Counted from the stretch's first letter, positions 1 through 8,965 are shown. The stretch: DNA of 64,000 nucleotides from Streptomyces scopuliridis RB72 (GCF_000718095.1 NZ_JOEI01000004.1:124001-188000), one strand, 5' to 3'. The notes: generated by a model from the sequence alone, not told the origin. Numbers and translations: made by a program.

Positions 1-959
1 TCGACGAGATCCCGCACGAGACCGCCAACCCGAGCCGCCGCGCCGCCAAGCAGCTCTCCAAGGAGCTGTTCCCGGCGTCCTCGCGCATGTCACGGCCGCG
101 CCAGGGCACCGAGGAGACGGTGGAGCGCATCGACGCCGCGGGCGTGCGCGCCTTCTACGAGGCGCATGTACGCCCCGCCACGGCCACCGCCGTGATCGTC
201 GGTGATCTCACCGGCGTCGATCTGGACGAGGTCCTCGCCGACACCCTCGGCACCTGGACCGGCGACACCGCCGCGCCCCGTCCCGTACCGCCCGTGACCG
301 CCGACGACACGGGCCGCGTGGTGATCGTGGACCGGCCGGGCGCCGTCCAGACCCAGCTGCTGATCGGCCGCATCGGCGCCGACCGGCACGACCGTGTCTG
401 GCCCGCGCAGGTCCTCGGCACGTACTGCCTGGGCGGCACGCTCACCTCCCGGCTCGACCGCGTGCTGCGCGAGGAGAAGGGCTACACCTACGGTGTACGG
501 GCCTTCGGCCAGGTGCTGCGCTCCTCGTCGCCCGACGCCCCGGGCGGTGCGACCGGCGCGGCGATGCTCGCCATCAGCGGCTCCGTGGACACCGCGTCCA
601 CCGGCCCGGCGCTGGACGACCTCTGGCAGGTCCTGCGCACGCTCGCGGCCGAGGGGCTGACCGACGCCGAGCGCGATGTGGCCGTCCAGAACCTGGTGGG
701 GGTGGCCCCGCTGAAGTACGAGACGGCGGCCTCCGTCGCGAGCACGCTGGCCGACCAGGTCGAGCAGTTCCTCCCGGACGACTTCCAGGCGCGGCTGTAC
801 GCGCGGCTGGCCGAGACCGGCACCGTCGAGGCGACGGCCGCGGCCGTCAACGCCTTCCCGGTGGACCGGCTCGTGACCGTGCTCGTCGGCGACGCCGCGC
901 AGATCAAGGAGCCGGTCACGGCTCTCGGGATCGGCGAAGTGACGGTCGTCACCGGCTGA
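1..959 (+). CDS. M16 family zinc-peptidase-like protein, C-terminal part (5' truncated)
   Basis: The frame is open from base 3 and has no credible start inside the window, so this is the C-terminal ~318 residues of a longer M16 (pitrilysin/processing-peptidase) protein. The LREEKGYTYG segment with the following Arg is the conserved R/Y region of the M16 C-terminal domain, which helps bind substrate. The zinc-binding HxxEH motif would lie upstream and cannot be checked. Streptomyces often encode two M16 proteins in tandem, one with and one without the zinc motif. This copy could be either, so catalytic activity cannot be claimed. A strong hairpin follows the stop. Confidence 0.85.
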   Translation, partial: DEIPHETANPSRRAAKQLSKELFPASSRMSRPRQGTEETVERIDAAGVRAFYEAHVRPATATAVIVGDLTGVDLDEVLADTLGTWTGDTAAPRPVPPVTADDTGRVVIVDRPGAVQTQLLIGRIGADRHDRVWPAQVLGTYCLGGTLTSRLDRVLREEKGYTYGVRAFGQVLRSSSPDAPGGATGAAMLAISGSVDTASTGPALDDLWQVLRTLAAEGLTDAERDVAVQNLVGVAPLKYETAASVASTLADQVEQFLPDDFQARLYARLAETGTVEATAAAVNAFPVDRLVTVLVGDAAQIKEPVTALGIGEVTVVTG

Positions 960-971
960 TCCGGCCTCTTC

Positions 972-1010
972 GGGGAACCCCGGCGGCATCGGCCGCCGGG
1001 GTTCCCCTTT
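972..1010 (+). terminator. Intrinsic terminator after the M16 gene
   Basis: A 16-base GC-rich arm at 972-987 pairs with 991-1007 around a three-base loop and is followed by CTTTAT. It begins 13 bases after the M16 stop codon and isolates that gene from the riboswitch leader downstream. Confidence 0.8.
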
Positions 1011-1119
1011 ATGTCCCTATTTGTTGGGGAGAGTGGCCGTCTGCCCTGTGGTGTGCGCTACAAAGGGGCCTGTCTGTTTGGTGATTGAAAGACGACCCGC
1101 TTAACGTCGGTCCGGCTGT

Positions 1120-1305
1120 TCGCCAGTTCGCCGCGTCCGCGGCATCGGACAGTCATCGCCGAGTCCCCGTCAGGCGCGAGCCCGGGGAGCCGGGGACCCG
1201 TGAAGTCCCTGGGGTGAATCGGGTGTCGTCTGCTGCCCTGTGCGGCAGAAGCGCCCGTAGGAGACCTTCCTGCTCCGAACCCGTCAGCTAACCCGGTAGG
1301 CGAGA
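1120..1305 (+). promoter_or_regulatory. ydaO-type cyclic di-AMP riboswitch
   Basis: The leader of the M23 peptidase gene carries the hallmark conserved strings of the ydaO/yuaA riboswitch: GCGAGCCCGGGGAGCCG near 1177, GGGGTGAATCGG near 1210, and CCGAACCCGTCAGCTAACC near 1276 followed by GGTAGGCG. This class binds cyclic di-AMP and usually turns expression off when the ligand is high. In actinobacteria it typically precedes cell-wall hydrolase genes, which fits the gene 25 bases downstream. The 5' boundary is approximate because the outer P1 helix was not folded computationally. Confidence 0.88.
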
Positions 1306-1329
1306 AGGAAGGAAAGGACCAGCCACTCC

Positions 1330-2103
1330 ATGGCGTTCACCCGTGCCACCGGGAAGCATCGTGCCCGCGGCCGTATGAGCCGCGGGAGCGTGCGCGTCGC
1401 GGGTGCCGCGACGCTCACCGCCACCGGTGTCATCAGCACCCTCGCCGCTTCCCCGGCGCTCGCCGCCGACACGGACGTAGCCGCCGCGCAGACCGGTCTG
1501 ACCCAGGCCCTGGTCATCAACGACTCCCTCGCCGGCACCATCGACGCCCAGGCCGACGCGCAGCGCCGGGCCGCCGCCGAGGCCAAGGCCAGGGCCGCAG
1601 CGAAGGCGGAGGCGGCGCGCAAGGCCGAGGCCCGCGCCCAGGAGATCCGCGCGGAGAAGGAGCGCGCGGCCAGGACCGCCGAGCGCGAGCGCCTCAACGC
1701 CTTCCAGCTCCCCATAGCCGGCTCGTACGTCACCACCGGGTACCGGGCGGGTGGCTCGCTCTGGTCCTCCGGCAGCCACTCGGGCGTCGACTTCCGCGCC
1801 GCCTCCGGCACATCCGTCGTGGCCGTCGGGACGGGCACCGTGGTCGAGGCGGGCTGGGGCGGCTCGTACGGCAACAACATCGTGCTGCGGATGAGCGACG
1901 GCACCTACACCCAGTACGGCCACCTCTCCTCGATCGGCGTCGCCGTCGGCCAGAGCGTCACCCCGGGGCAGCGGATCGGCCTCTCGGGCGCGACCGGCAA
2001 CGCCACCGGACCGCACCTCCACTTCGAGGCCAGGACGGGCCCCGACTACGGCTCGGACATCGACCCCGTCGCGTATCTGCGCGCGCACGGCGTGAACGTC
2101 TGA
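1330..2103 (+). CDS. Secreted M23 (LytM) family peptidoglycan endopeptidase
   Basis: This 257-residue protein has a Sec-type signal peptide with cleavage likely after ALA near residue 45, then an Ala/Glu/Lys/Arg-rich stretch (about 75-125) likely to form a coiled coil, and a C-terminal M23 domain. The zinc ligands are visible as HSGVD (H...D) and HLHFE (the H of HxH). The fold ends in the usual DIDPVAYL segment. Such enzymes cut peptide cross-links of peptidoglycan outside the membrane. The ATG at 1330 follows AAGGAAGGAAAGGACC, a strong ribosome site. Transcription should be gated by the c-di-AMP riboswitch directly upstream. Confidence 0.9.
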   Translation: MAFTRATGKHRARGRMSRGSVRVAGAATLTATGVISTLAASPALAADTDVAAAQTGLTQALVINDSLAGTIDAQADAQRRAAAEAKARAAAKAEAARKAEARAQEIRAEKERAARTAERERLNAFQLPIAGSYVTTGYRAGGSLWSSGSHSGVDFRAASGTSVVAVGTGTVVEAGWGGSYGNNIVLRMSDGTYTQYGHLSSIGVAVGQSVTPGQRIGLSGATGNATGPHLHFEARTGPDYGSDIDPVAYLRAHGVNV

Positions 2104-2248
2104 CCACTCCGCTCCTCAGGACTGTCCGCTGGCCAAAAGATATCCATGGATTCCGGGCACCCATCGGAAATTCGCGATGATTGCAATAGAGTCACGGAAC
2201 AGGCGTCAATCGGCAGCGTTTCGCGCGGATTAAGGCGGAGGTTCGGAC

Positions 2249-2938
2249 ATGCGCATTCCCGCGCACTCGGTATGCACGGCGATTCGCGACGACATCGTGT
2301 CCGGCGTATTCGAACGTGGCAGCCGGCTCACGGAGGAGCAGCTGGCACGGCGCTACGGCGTCTCCCGCGTCCCGGTGCGCGAGGCCCTGCGCACGCTGGA
2401 GTCGGAGGGCTTCGTGACCACCCGCCGCCATGTCGGCGCCTGCGTGGCCGAGCCCACCGAGCAGGAGGCGGCGGACCTGCTCGAAGTGCGGCTGCTGCTG
2501 GAGCCGCTCGGCGCCGCGCGCGCCGCCCAGCGCCGTACGGAAGCCCATCTCAAGGTCCTGCGCGGCCTGGTCAGACTGGGTCAGGAGCGGGCCCGCAGAG
2601 GCCAGGGCGAGGATCTGCGCTCGCTCGGCGCCTGGTTCCACGAGACGCTCGCCCAGGCGTCGGGAAGCCCGGCGCTCACCGCCCCGCTCACCCAGCTCCG
2701 GCACAAGATCGCCTGGATGTACGTGGTCGACCAGCCCGCCAGCCCCGCGGAGTCCTGGGCGGAGCACGGCGCGATCGTGGACGCCGTGGCGCGCGGCGAC
2801 GCGGAGCGGGCGCGGACGCTGACGGCGCTGCACGCGGAGCGGACCGCGGCGGTGCACCGGCTGAAGCGGCCGGAGCGCGGCCAGGAAAAGGTGAGGGCTT
2901 CGCAACATGCCGTAAACATCGCGAGCGTCCGCAATTAA
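2249..2938 (+). CDS. GntR family (FadR/FCD-type) transcriptional regulator
   Basis: The 229-residue protein begins with a winged helix-turn-helix of GntR type: the LTEEQLARRYGVSRVPVREA segment at about 28-47 is the recognition region. It continues as an all-helical C-terminal domain that looks like the FCD effector-binding fold. The ATG at 2249 is preceded by GGCGGAGG at a good distance. The ligand is unknown. The gene lies next to ptsH, transcribed convergently, so a role in carbon-source control is conceivable but only from position. The 145 bases upstream are unusually AT-rich for the region. Confidence 0.85.
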   Translation: MRIPAHSVCTAIRDDIVSGVFERGSRLTEEQLARRYGVSRVPVREALRTLESEGFVTTRRHVGACVAEPTEQEAADLLEVRLLLEPLGAARAAQRRTEAHLKVLRGLVRLGQERARRGQGEDLRSLGAWFHETLAQASGSPALTAPLTQLRHKIAWMYVVDQPASPAESWAEHGAIVDAVARGDAERARTLTALHAERTAAVHRLKRPERGQEKVRASQHAVNIASVRN

Positions 2939-3029
2939 CAATCACGCCGTATACAAAGAAGAGAAATAGTCGGGGCGCCCTTTTTGCTGCCCGTGCGATT
3001 CCCCGCTGTTTCCGCTGCCCGCACGGAAA

Positions 3030-3072
3030 ACGGAGCCGCGGTCCACTGGAATTCAGCGGACCGCGGCTCCGT
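3030..3072 (-). terminator. Terminator between GntR gene and ptsH
   Basis: The arms at 3030-3044 and 3058-3072 are perfect 15-base complements around a 13-base loop. On the minus strand the hairpin is followed by TTTTCC, so it chiefly ends ptsH transcription. It also lies downstream of the convergent GntR gene. Confidence 0.8.
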
Positions 3073-3085
3073 CGTGGAAATACGT

Positions 3086-3367
3086 TCAGACCGTCTCGGG
3101 AAGCTCGTCGAGCCCTTCGGCGACCAGCTTCGCCAGCCGGTCCAGAGCGGCGTCCGCGCCCTCCGCCTCGGAAGCGAGCACGACCTCCTCGCCGCCCTGC
3201 GCGCCCAGGCCGAGCACCGCGAGCATCGACGCGGCGTTGACGGGGTTGCCGTCGGCCTTCGCGATCGTCACCGGGACGCCGGCGGCCGTGGCGGCGCGGA
3301 CGAAGATGGAGGCGGGACGGGCGTGCAGGCCCTCGGCCCAGCCGACATTGACGCGGCGCTCAGCCAT
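3086..3367 (-). CDS. ptsH: HPr, phosphocarrier protein of the sugar PTS
   Basis: This is a 93-residue HPr. The phosphorylated histidine is His15 in GLHARPAS, and a serine at residue 47 (AASMLAV) sits where the regulatory Ser46 of Firmicute HPr lies. It carries phosphate from Enzyme I to the sugar-specific EII components in the cytoplasm. I chose the ATG at 3367 rather than the in-frame ATG at 3382 because GAAGGGC lies 6-8 bases before 3367 and the longer form would start inside that ribosome site. The gene is monocistronic here, without ptsI, as is usual in Streptomyces. Confidence 0.97.
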   Translation of the reverse strand: MAERRVNVGWAEGLHARPASIFVRAATAAGVPVTIAKADGNPVNAASMLAVLGLGAQGGEEVVLASEAEGADAALDRLAKLVAEGLDELPETV

Positions 3368-3530
3368 GGTGTTGCCCTTCAAGTCTCAAAAACGATGTCT
3401 AGACCAGAGTCTCATGTGCCGCGGAGTGCCCCCGTGCCGACCCCGGACGGACCTCCACCGCGACATCGGAACCGCCCCGGAACCGCCCCGGAACCGCCCC
3501 AGGACCCGGGCCGCGGCGCCGCCCGCGCCG

Positions 3531-3536
3531 TAGGCT
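3531..3536 (+). promoter_or_regulatory. -10 element of a leaderless promoter for patA
   Basis: TAGGCT lies exactly six bases before the ATG at 3543 and there is no Shine-Dalgarno sequence. This places the transcript start at or next to the start codon, the arrangement of Streptomyces leaderless mRNAs. No good -35 element is visible. Confidence 0.55.
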
Positions 3537-3542
3537 TTGCCC

Positions 3543-6368
3543 ATGGAGACGCCGCCGGACCATGCGTACCCCGATCACTGGGAAGCGGACGTGGTGCTGC
3601 GCGACGGAGGCACCGCGCGGATCAGGCCCATCACCACCGCCGACGCGGAACGGCTGGTCAGCTTCTACGAACAGGTCTCCGACGAGTCGAAGTACTACCG
3701 GTTCTTCGCCCCCTACCCACGCCTCTCCGACCGGGACGTGCACCGCTTCACCCACCACGACTACGTGGACCGGGTGGGCCTCGCCGTCACGGTGGGCGGC
3801 GAGTTCATCGCGACCGTACGGTACGACCGCATCGACGAGCGGGGGCTCCCGGCGACCGCGCCCGCCGACGAGGCCGAGGTCGCCTTCCTCGTCCAGGACG
3901 CGCACCAGGGACGCGGTGTCGCCTCGGCCCTGCTGGAGCACATCGCGGCGGTCGCCCGCGAACGGGGTATCCGGCGCTTCGCCGCCGAGGTGCTCCCCGC
4001 CAACAACAAGATGATCAAGGTGTTCCGGGACGCCGGATACACGCAGAAGCGCAGCTTCGAGGACGGCTCGGTACGCCTCACCCTGGACCTCGAACCCACC
4101 GCCGAATCGCTCGCCGTCCAGCGGGGCCGCGAGCAGCGCGCCGAGGCGCGCTCGGTGCAGCGCCTGCTCACGCCGGGCTCGGTCGCGGTCGTCGGCACCG
4201 GACGCGTGCCCGGCGGGGTCGGCCGCACCGTCCTGCGCAATCTGCTCGAAGCGGGCTTCACCGGACGCGTGTACGCGGTGAACCACGCCTTCGCCGAGGA
4301 TCTGCGCGCGCTCGACGGCGTCCCCGCCTTCCGGTCCGTCGCGGAGATCGGTGACCCCGTCGACCTCGCGGTCCTCGCCGTACCGGCCAGGCAGGTGCCG
4401 GAAGCGGTCGCGGACTGCGGCCGGCACGGCGTCCGCGGTCTGGTGGTCCTCTCCTCCGGTTACGCGGAGAGCGGGCCCGAGGGCCTGGAGCGCCAGCGCG
4501 AACTGGTCCGGCAGGCCCGCTCGTACGGGATGCGCATCATCGGCCCCAACGCGTTCGGGATCATCAACACGGCGGAAGCCGTCCGGCTGAACGCCTCGCT
4601 CGCGCCCGAGCCGCCCGACCGCGGCCGTATCGGACTGTTCACCCAGTCGGGAGCCATCGGTATCGCCCTGCTCTCCGGGCTCTACCGGCGCGGTGCGGGC
4701 CTGTCGTCCTTCATCTCCGCGGGCAACCGCGCGGACGTCTCCGGCAACGACATCCTCCAGTACTGGTACGAGGACCCGGACACCGATGTCGCGCTCCTCT
4801 ACCTCGAATCGATCGGCAACCCGCGGAAGTTCACCCGGCTCGCCCGGCGTACGGCGGCGCTGAAGCCGGTCGTGGTCGTGAAGGGCGCGCGGCACAGCGG
4901 CAGCGCGCCGCCCGGACACGCGGTCCCGGTCACCCGTATCCCGGACGCGACGGTCTCGGCGCTGCTGCGGCAGGCCGGGGTGATCCGGGTCGACACGGTC
5001 ACCGAACTGGTCGACGCGGGCCTCCTGCTCGCCTCGCAGCCCCTGCCGGCCGGCCCGCGCGTCGCGATCCTCGGCAACTCCGAATCCCTCGGTCTGCTCA
5101 CCTACGACGCCTGCCTGACGGAGGGCCTGCGCCCCTCGCCGCCGCGCGACCTCACCACCGCCGCGACCCCGGAGGACTTCCGCGCCGCCCTCACGATGGC
5201 CCTGTCCGACCCGGCCTTCGACGCGGTCGTGGTGACCGCGATCCCGCACGTGGGGGAGACCGGGACCACCGACCCCGCCAACGGAGGCGCCCTGGGCACC
5301 GCACTGCGCGAGGCCGTGGCCGGCGCCCCGGGGAAGCCGGTCGCGGTGGTCCATGTGGAGATCGACGGCCTGGCGGAGGCGCTGGCCGCGGTGGAGGGCA
5401 GCGCGCGTGGCCCGGTCGCGCCAGAGGCCACGCCCCCGCGCCCCGCCAGTGCACCGCCCGCCCCCGCTGAACCGCCCGCATCCGCCTCCTCCGGCCGCGT
5501 CCCCGCCTACCCCGCCGCCGAACGCGCCGTCCGCGCGCTCGCCGAAGCCGTCCGGTACGCGCAGTGGCGACGCCAGAGCGCCGAGCCCGGCAAGGTCCCC
5601 GAGTCCCTCGACGACGCCATCGACGAGAGCGCCGCCGCCGCGCTCATCGAGCGGCTGCTCGGCGACACCCCCGACCCCCACGGCGTACCGCTCGGCGCCG
5701 CCGACACACGGGAACTGCTCGGGCTGTACGGCATCCCCGTACGCCCCACCCTCCCCGCGCCCGGCCCCGACGACGCCGTCGCCGCGGCGGAGCGGCTCGG
5801 CTACCCCGTCGCGCTGAAGACCACCGCGCCCCATCTGCGCCACCGCTCCGACCTCGGGGGCGTACGGCTCGACCTCGCCGACGAGGCACAACTGCGCCTC
5901 GCCCACCGTGAGCTGACCGAGACCCTCGGCGGCCCCGCCGAGCTGCGGCCCGTCGTCCAGGCCATGGCCCCGCGCGGCGTGGACACCGTCGTACGGGCCG
6001 CCATCGACGCCGCCGCCGGAGCCGTGCTCTCCTTCGGACTCGCCGGAGCGCCCTCCGAACTGCTCGGCGATCTCGCCCACCGGCTCGTACCGGCCACCGA
6101 CCGCGATGTCGCCGAACAGATCAGATCCATCCGCTCGGCGCCCCTGCTGTTCGGCTGGCGCGGCTCCACACCGGTCGACACCCCCGCCCTGGAGGAACTG
6201 CTCCTGCGGGTCTCCCGGCTGGTCGACGACCATCCCGAGATCGTCTCCGTCACCCTGGAGCCCGTGGTCGTCGCCACGCGCGGACTCACCGTCCTCGGCG
6301 CGAACGTCCGCCTCGCACCGCCGCCCGCCCGCGACGACCTCGGCCCGCGCCGGCTTCCCAGCTACTGA
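3543..6368 (+). CDS. patA: PatA-type protein lysine acetyltransferase (GNAT fused to NDP-forming acyl-CoA synthetase-like domain)
   Basis: The 941-residue protein starts with a GNAT domain (about 15-185; the acetyl-CoA loop is QGRGVASALL near 122). It continues as a CoA-binding Rossmann domain from about 195 (VAVVGTGRVPGGVG), a succinyl-CoA-ligase-like domain, and a C-terminal ATP-grasp domain (about 690-935). This N-terminal-GNAT order is that of Streptomyces lividans SlPatA, which acetylates acyl-CoA synthetases and so controls acetate and acetoacetate activation. In the synthetase-like part, the position where active NDP-forming enzymes have a catalytic His in an SHTG-type loop reads GHAVPVTRIPD, which suggests a sensory rather than catalytic role. 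An in-frame TTG at 3537 is a less likely start. Confidence 0.88.
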   Translation: METPPDHAYPDHWEADVVLRDGGTARIRPITTADAERLVSFYEQVSDESKYYRFFAPYPRLSDRDVHRFTHHDYVDRVGLAVTVGGEFIATVRYDRIDERGLPATAPADEAEVAFLVQDAHQGRGVASALLEHIAAVARERGIRRFAAEVLPANNKMIKVFRDAGYTQKRSFEDGSVRLTLDLEPTAESLAVQRGREQRAEARSVQRLLTPGSVAVVGTGRVPGGVGRTVLRNLLEAGFTGRVYAVNHAFAEDLRALDGVPAFRSVAEIGDPVDLAVLAVPARQVPEAVADCGRHGVRGLVVLSSGYAESGPEGLERQRELVRQARSYGMRIIGPNAFGIINTAEAVRLNASLAPEPPDRGRIGLFTQSGAIGIALLSGLYRRGAGLSSFISAGNRADVSGNDILQYWYEDPDTDVALLYLESIGNPRKFTRLARRTAALKPVVVVKGARHSGSAPPGHAVPVTRIPDATVSALLRQAGVIRVDTVTELVDAGLLLASQPLPAGPRVAILGNSESLGLLTYDACLTEGLRPSPPRDLTTAATPEDFRAALTMALSDPAFDAVVVTAIPHVGETGTTDPANGGALGTALREAVAGAPGKPVAVVHVEIDGLAEALAAVEGSARGPVAPEATPPRPASAPPAPAEPPASASSGRVPAYPAAERAVRALAEAVRYAQWRRQSAEPGKVPESLDDAIDESAAAALIERLLGDTPDPHGVPLGAADTRELLGLYGIPVRPTLPAPGPDDAVAAAERLGYPVALKTTAPHLRHRSDLGGVRLDLADEAQLRLAHRELTETLGGPAELRPVVQAMAPRGVDTVVRAAIDAAAGAVLSFGLAGAPSELLGDLAHRLVPATDRDVAEQIRSIRSAPLLFGWRGSTPVDTPALEELLLRVSRLVDDHPEIVSVTLEPVVVATRGLTVLGANVRLAPPPARDDLGPRRLPSY

Positions 6369-6442
6369 GCGCCGCTCGTGTCCTGGAGGTTCCGGCCGGA
6401 TGAGCCCCGTACGGGGCGTCTCCGGCAGCCATCCGGCCACCG

Positions 6443-6448
6443 TAGGAT
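6443..6448 (+). promoter_or_regulatory. -10 element of a leaderless promoter for the DUF5998 gene
   Basis: TAGGAT ends seven bases before the ATG at 6456, the leaderless spacing. GGATGGAG also overlaps here and could act as a ribosome site if a longer transcript exists, so the two readings compete. Confidence 0.45.
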
Positions 6449-6455
6449 GGAGCCC

Positions 6456-7052
6456 ATGGCGAAGACCGGTACGACGACCCAGGGGCTGCGCACGGCGATC
6501 GAGCGCAGCGGCTACTACCCGGCTCTCGTGGCCGAGGCGGTGGAGGCCGCAGTCGGTGGCGAGCCGATCGCGTCGTACGTGGTGCACCAGGAGACCACCT
6601 TCGACGCCAACGAGGTGCGCCGGCATGTCACCGTCCTCGTCCTGACCGCCCACCGCTTCATCGTGAGCCACACCGACGAGCAGGCCGCCGACTCCAGCTC
6701 CCCGACCCCGTACGCCACCACCTCCACCGAGTCGGTCAAGCTCGACCGGATCTCGTCGGTCGTGGTCAGCCGCGTCGTCGCCAACCCGGAGTCCTACACC
6801 CCCGGCACCCCGCCGCGCGAAGTCGTCCTCACCATCGGCTGGGGCGCCGTCTCCCGGATCGATCTGGAGCCCGCCGCCTGCGGCGACCCCAACTGCGAGG
6901 CGGACCACGGCTACACCGGCAGCTCCACCGCCGACGATCTGAGCCTGCGCGTCAGCGAGGCCGGAGACGGCCCGGACACCGTCCGCCAGACGCTCGCGTT
7001 CGCCCAGGCACTCTCCGAAGCCACCGCCGCCGGCACGGCGCCCGGCCGCTGA
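6456..7052 (+). CDS. Conserved actinobacterial protein, DUF5998 family
   Basis: This 198-residue soluble protein has no signal peptide or membrane segment. It shows alternating beta-strand patterns (HVTVLVLTAHRFIVSHTDE; REVVLTIGWGAVSRIDLEP) and a CGDPNCEADH cluster (two Cys and one His) that could bind metal. I recognise it as the DUF5998 family from memory; its biochemical function is unknown. Its stop codon overlaps the ATG of the phosphodiesterase gene by one base (TGATG), so the two are translationally coupled and probably act in the same process. Confidence 0.75.
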   Translation: MAKTGTTTQGLRTAIERSGYYPALVAEAVEAAVGGEPIASYVVHQETTFDANEVRRHVTVLVLTAHRFIVSHTDEQAADSSSPTPYATTSTESVKLDRISSVVVSRVVANPESYTPGTPPREVVLTIGWGAVSRIDLEPAACGDPNCEADHGYTGSSTADDLSLRVSEAGDGPDTVRQTLAFAQALSEATAAGTAPGR

Positions 7053-8248
7053 TGGCCGCCGAAGCCCTCTGGCAGGACCCCGTCCCGCTCGCCCTCGACA
7101 CCGCGCCGCTGCCCGAGTACGGCAGCGGCTCGCTCGCCGATCTGCTGCCCACGCTCGCGGCCGGCCAGGGCGTACCGAACCTGACCGCGGGCATCCCCGA
7201 ACTGACCCCCGCCGACCGGAACTGCGTCTTTCTGATCGACGGCCTCGGCTGGGAACAGATCAAGGCCCACCCCGACGAAGCTCCGTATCTGACCTCGCTG
7301 CTCGGCAGCTCGCGCGGCAACACGGGCCGCCCCCTCACCGCGGGCTACCCGGCCACCACCGCGACCTCCCTCGCCTCCGTCGGTACGGGCCTGCCGCCCG
7401 CCGCACACGGCCTGCCCGGCTACACCGTCCGCGACCCCGCGACCGGCGCGCTGATGAACCAGCTCCGCTGGAAGCCCTGGACCGCGCCGCACGTCTGGCA
7501 GCCGTACCCCACCGTCTTCCAGCTCGCCGACGCCGCGGGCGTCCACACCGCCCAGGTCTCGTCGCCGACCTTCGCCCACACCCCGCTCACCAAGGTCGCG
7601 CTCAGCGGCGGGACCTTCCTCGGCCGGCTCTCCGGCGAGGAGCGGATGGATCTCGCGGCCGAGCAACTCGGCGCGGGGGACCGGTCGCTGGTCTACACGT
7701 ACTACAGCGAGGTCGACGGCAAGGGCCATCGCTTCGGTGTCGACTCCGACGCCTGGCGCGGCCAGTTGATGTATGTCGACCGGCTCGCCCAGCGCCTCGC
7801 CGAGCAACTGCCGCCCCGGGCCGCGCTCTACGTGACCGCCGACCACGGCATGATCGACATCCCCTTCGACGAGGAGTCGCGCATCGACTTCGACGAGGAC
7901 TGGGAGCTGCGCGCCGGGGTGGCGCTGCTCGGCGGCGAGGGCCGGGCCCGCCATGTCTACGCCGTACCGGGCGCCGAGAGCGATGTGCTCACCGTCTGGC
8001 GCGAGGTGCTCGGCGACCGCTTCTGGGTGGCGAGCCGTGACGAGGCGATCGCGGCGGGCTGGTTCGGACCGCCCGGCGCGATGGACGAGCGGGTGTACGA
8101 CCGGATCGGCGATGTCGTCGCGGCGGCCCACGACGTGGTGGCGATCACCGCCTCCGTACAGGAGCCGCACGAGTCGGCGATGGTCGCGATGCACGGTTCG
8201 ATGACCCCCGTCGAGCAGCTGGTCCCGCTGCTCGAAGTACGCTCTTAG
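7052..8248 (+). CDS. Nucleotide pyrophosphatase/phosphodiesterase, alkaline phosphatase superfamily
   Basis: The 398-residue protein has the metal-site pattern of type I phosphodiesterases/nucleotide pyrophosphatases. An Asp in FLIDGLGW near 65, a Thr nucleophile region YPATTATSLASVGTG near 100, a second metal site EVDGKGHRFG near 225, and TADHGM near 270 are all in the family order. It has no signal peptide, so it probably works in the cytoplasm, hydrolysing a phosphodiester or pyrophosphate bond of an unknown substrate. It is coupled to the upstream DUF5998 gene by a TGATG overlap and 67 bases separate it from tdk. Confidence 0.88.
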   Translation: MAAEALWQDPVPLALDTAPLPEYGSGSLADLLPTLAAGQGVPNLTAGIPELTPADRNCVFLIDGLGWEQIKAHPDEAPYLTSLLGSSRGNTGRPLTAGYPATTATSLASVGTGLPPAAHGLPGYTVRDPATGALMNQLRWKPWTAPHVWQPYPTVFQLADAAGVHTAQVSSPTFAHTPLTKVALSGGTFLGRLSGEERMDLAAEQLGAGDRSLVYTYYSEVDGKGHRFGVDSDAWRGQLMYVDRLAQRLAEQLPPRAALYVTADHGMIDIPFDEESRIDFDEDWELRAGVALLGGEGRARHVYAVPGAESDVLTVWREVLGDRFWVASRDEAIAAGWFGPPGAMDERVYDRIGDVVAAAHDVVAITASVQEPHESAMVAMHGSMTPVEQLVPLLEVRS

Positions 8249-8315
8249 GGCCTGACGGACCGCTTGTCGCGGTTTCCGGGCTCTCCTCCTGTCACCGAAA
8301 GGCCGTCACCCCCTC

Positions 8316-8957
8316 ATGCCAGAGCTGGTGTTCTTCTCCGGAACGATGGACTGCGGAAAGAGCACCCTCGCTCTTCAGATCGAGCACAACCGGTCCGCGC
8401 GCGGGCTCCAGGGCATGATCTTCACCCGCGACGACCGCGCGGGCGAGGGAAAACTCTCCTCCCGGCTCGGCCTGGTGACCGACGCCGTCGAGGCCGCCGA
8501 GGGCTTCGACTTCTACGCGTATCTGGTGGACCGGCTCTCCAAGGGCGGCCGGTGCGACTATGTCATCGCCGACGAGGCCCAGTTCCTCGCGCCCGAGCAG
8601 GTCGACCAGCTCGCGCGGGTGGTGGACGATCTGGAACTGGACGTCTTCGCCTTCGGCATCACCACCGACTTCCGCTCGAAGCTCTTCCCCGGATCGCAGC
8701 GGCTGGTGGAGCTGGCCGACCGCGTCGAGGTCCTCCAGGTCGAGGCGCTCTGCTGGTGCGGCGCGCGGGCCACGCACAACGCGCGGACGGTCGGCGGCGC
8801 CATGGTGGTCGAGGGAGCGCAGGTCGTGGTCGGGGATGTCCACCAGAACGGGAGCGAGGTCGGGTACGAGGTGCTGTGCCGGCGCCATCACCGCCGCCGG
8901 ATGACCGCGGCCACCGCGCGGGCGGCCACCCTCTCCCCGGACGTCCTCCCGGTCTGA
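8316..8957 (+). CDS. tdk: Thymidine kinase, type II
   Basis: The 213-residue enzyme phosphorylates thymidine to dTMP with ATP in the pyrimidine salvage pathway. The P-loop is GTMDCGKS (residues 9-16), the catalytic Glu lies in DEAQF (Glu87), and the zinc-binding lasso is CWCGARATHNAR with a further C-R-R-H-H near the C-terminus. The length and motif spacing are standard for the bacterial/human TK1 class. The ATG at 8316 gives the normal N-terminus MPELVFFSG. The gene sits 67 bases after the phosphodiesterase gene and may share its transcript. Confidence 0.95.
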   Translation: MPELVFFSGTMDCGKSTLALQIEHNRSARGLQGMIFTRDDRAGEGKLSSRLGLVTDAVEAAEGFDFYAYLVDRLSKGGRCDYVIADEAQFLAPEQVDQLARVVDDLELDVFAFGITTDFRSKLFPGSQRLVELADRVEVLQVEALCWCGARATHNARTVGGAMVVEGAQVVVGDVHQNGSEVGYEVLCRRHHRRRMTAATARAATLSPDVLPV

Positions 8958-8965
8958 GCCGCCGC

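Noticed and set aside
3399-6908. A 1,169-codon open frame on the minus strand opposite patA
   Set aside because: It is Gly/Arg/Val/Asp-rich antisense sequence caused by high third-position GC of patA, with no recognisable domain and no ribosome site. It also overlaps ptsH promoter space.
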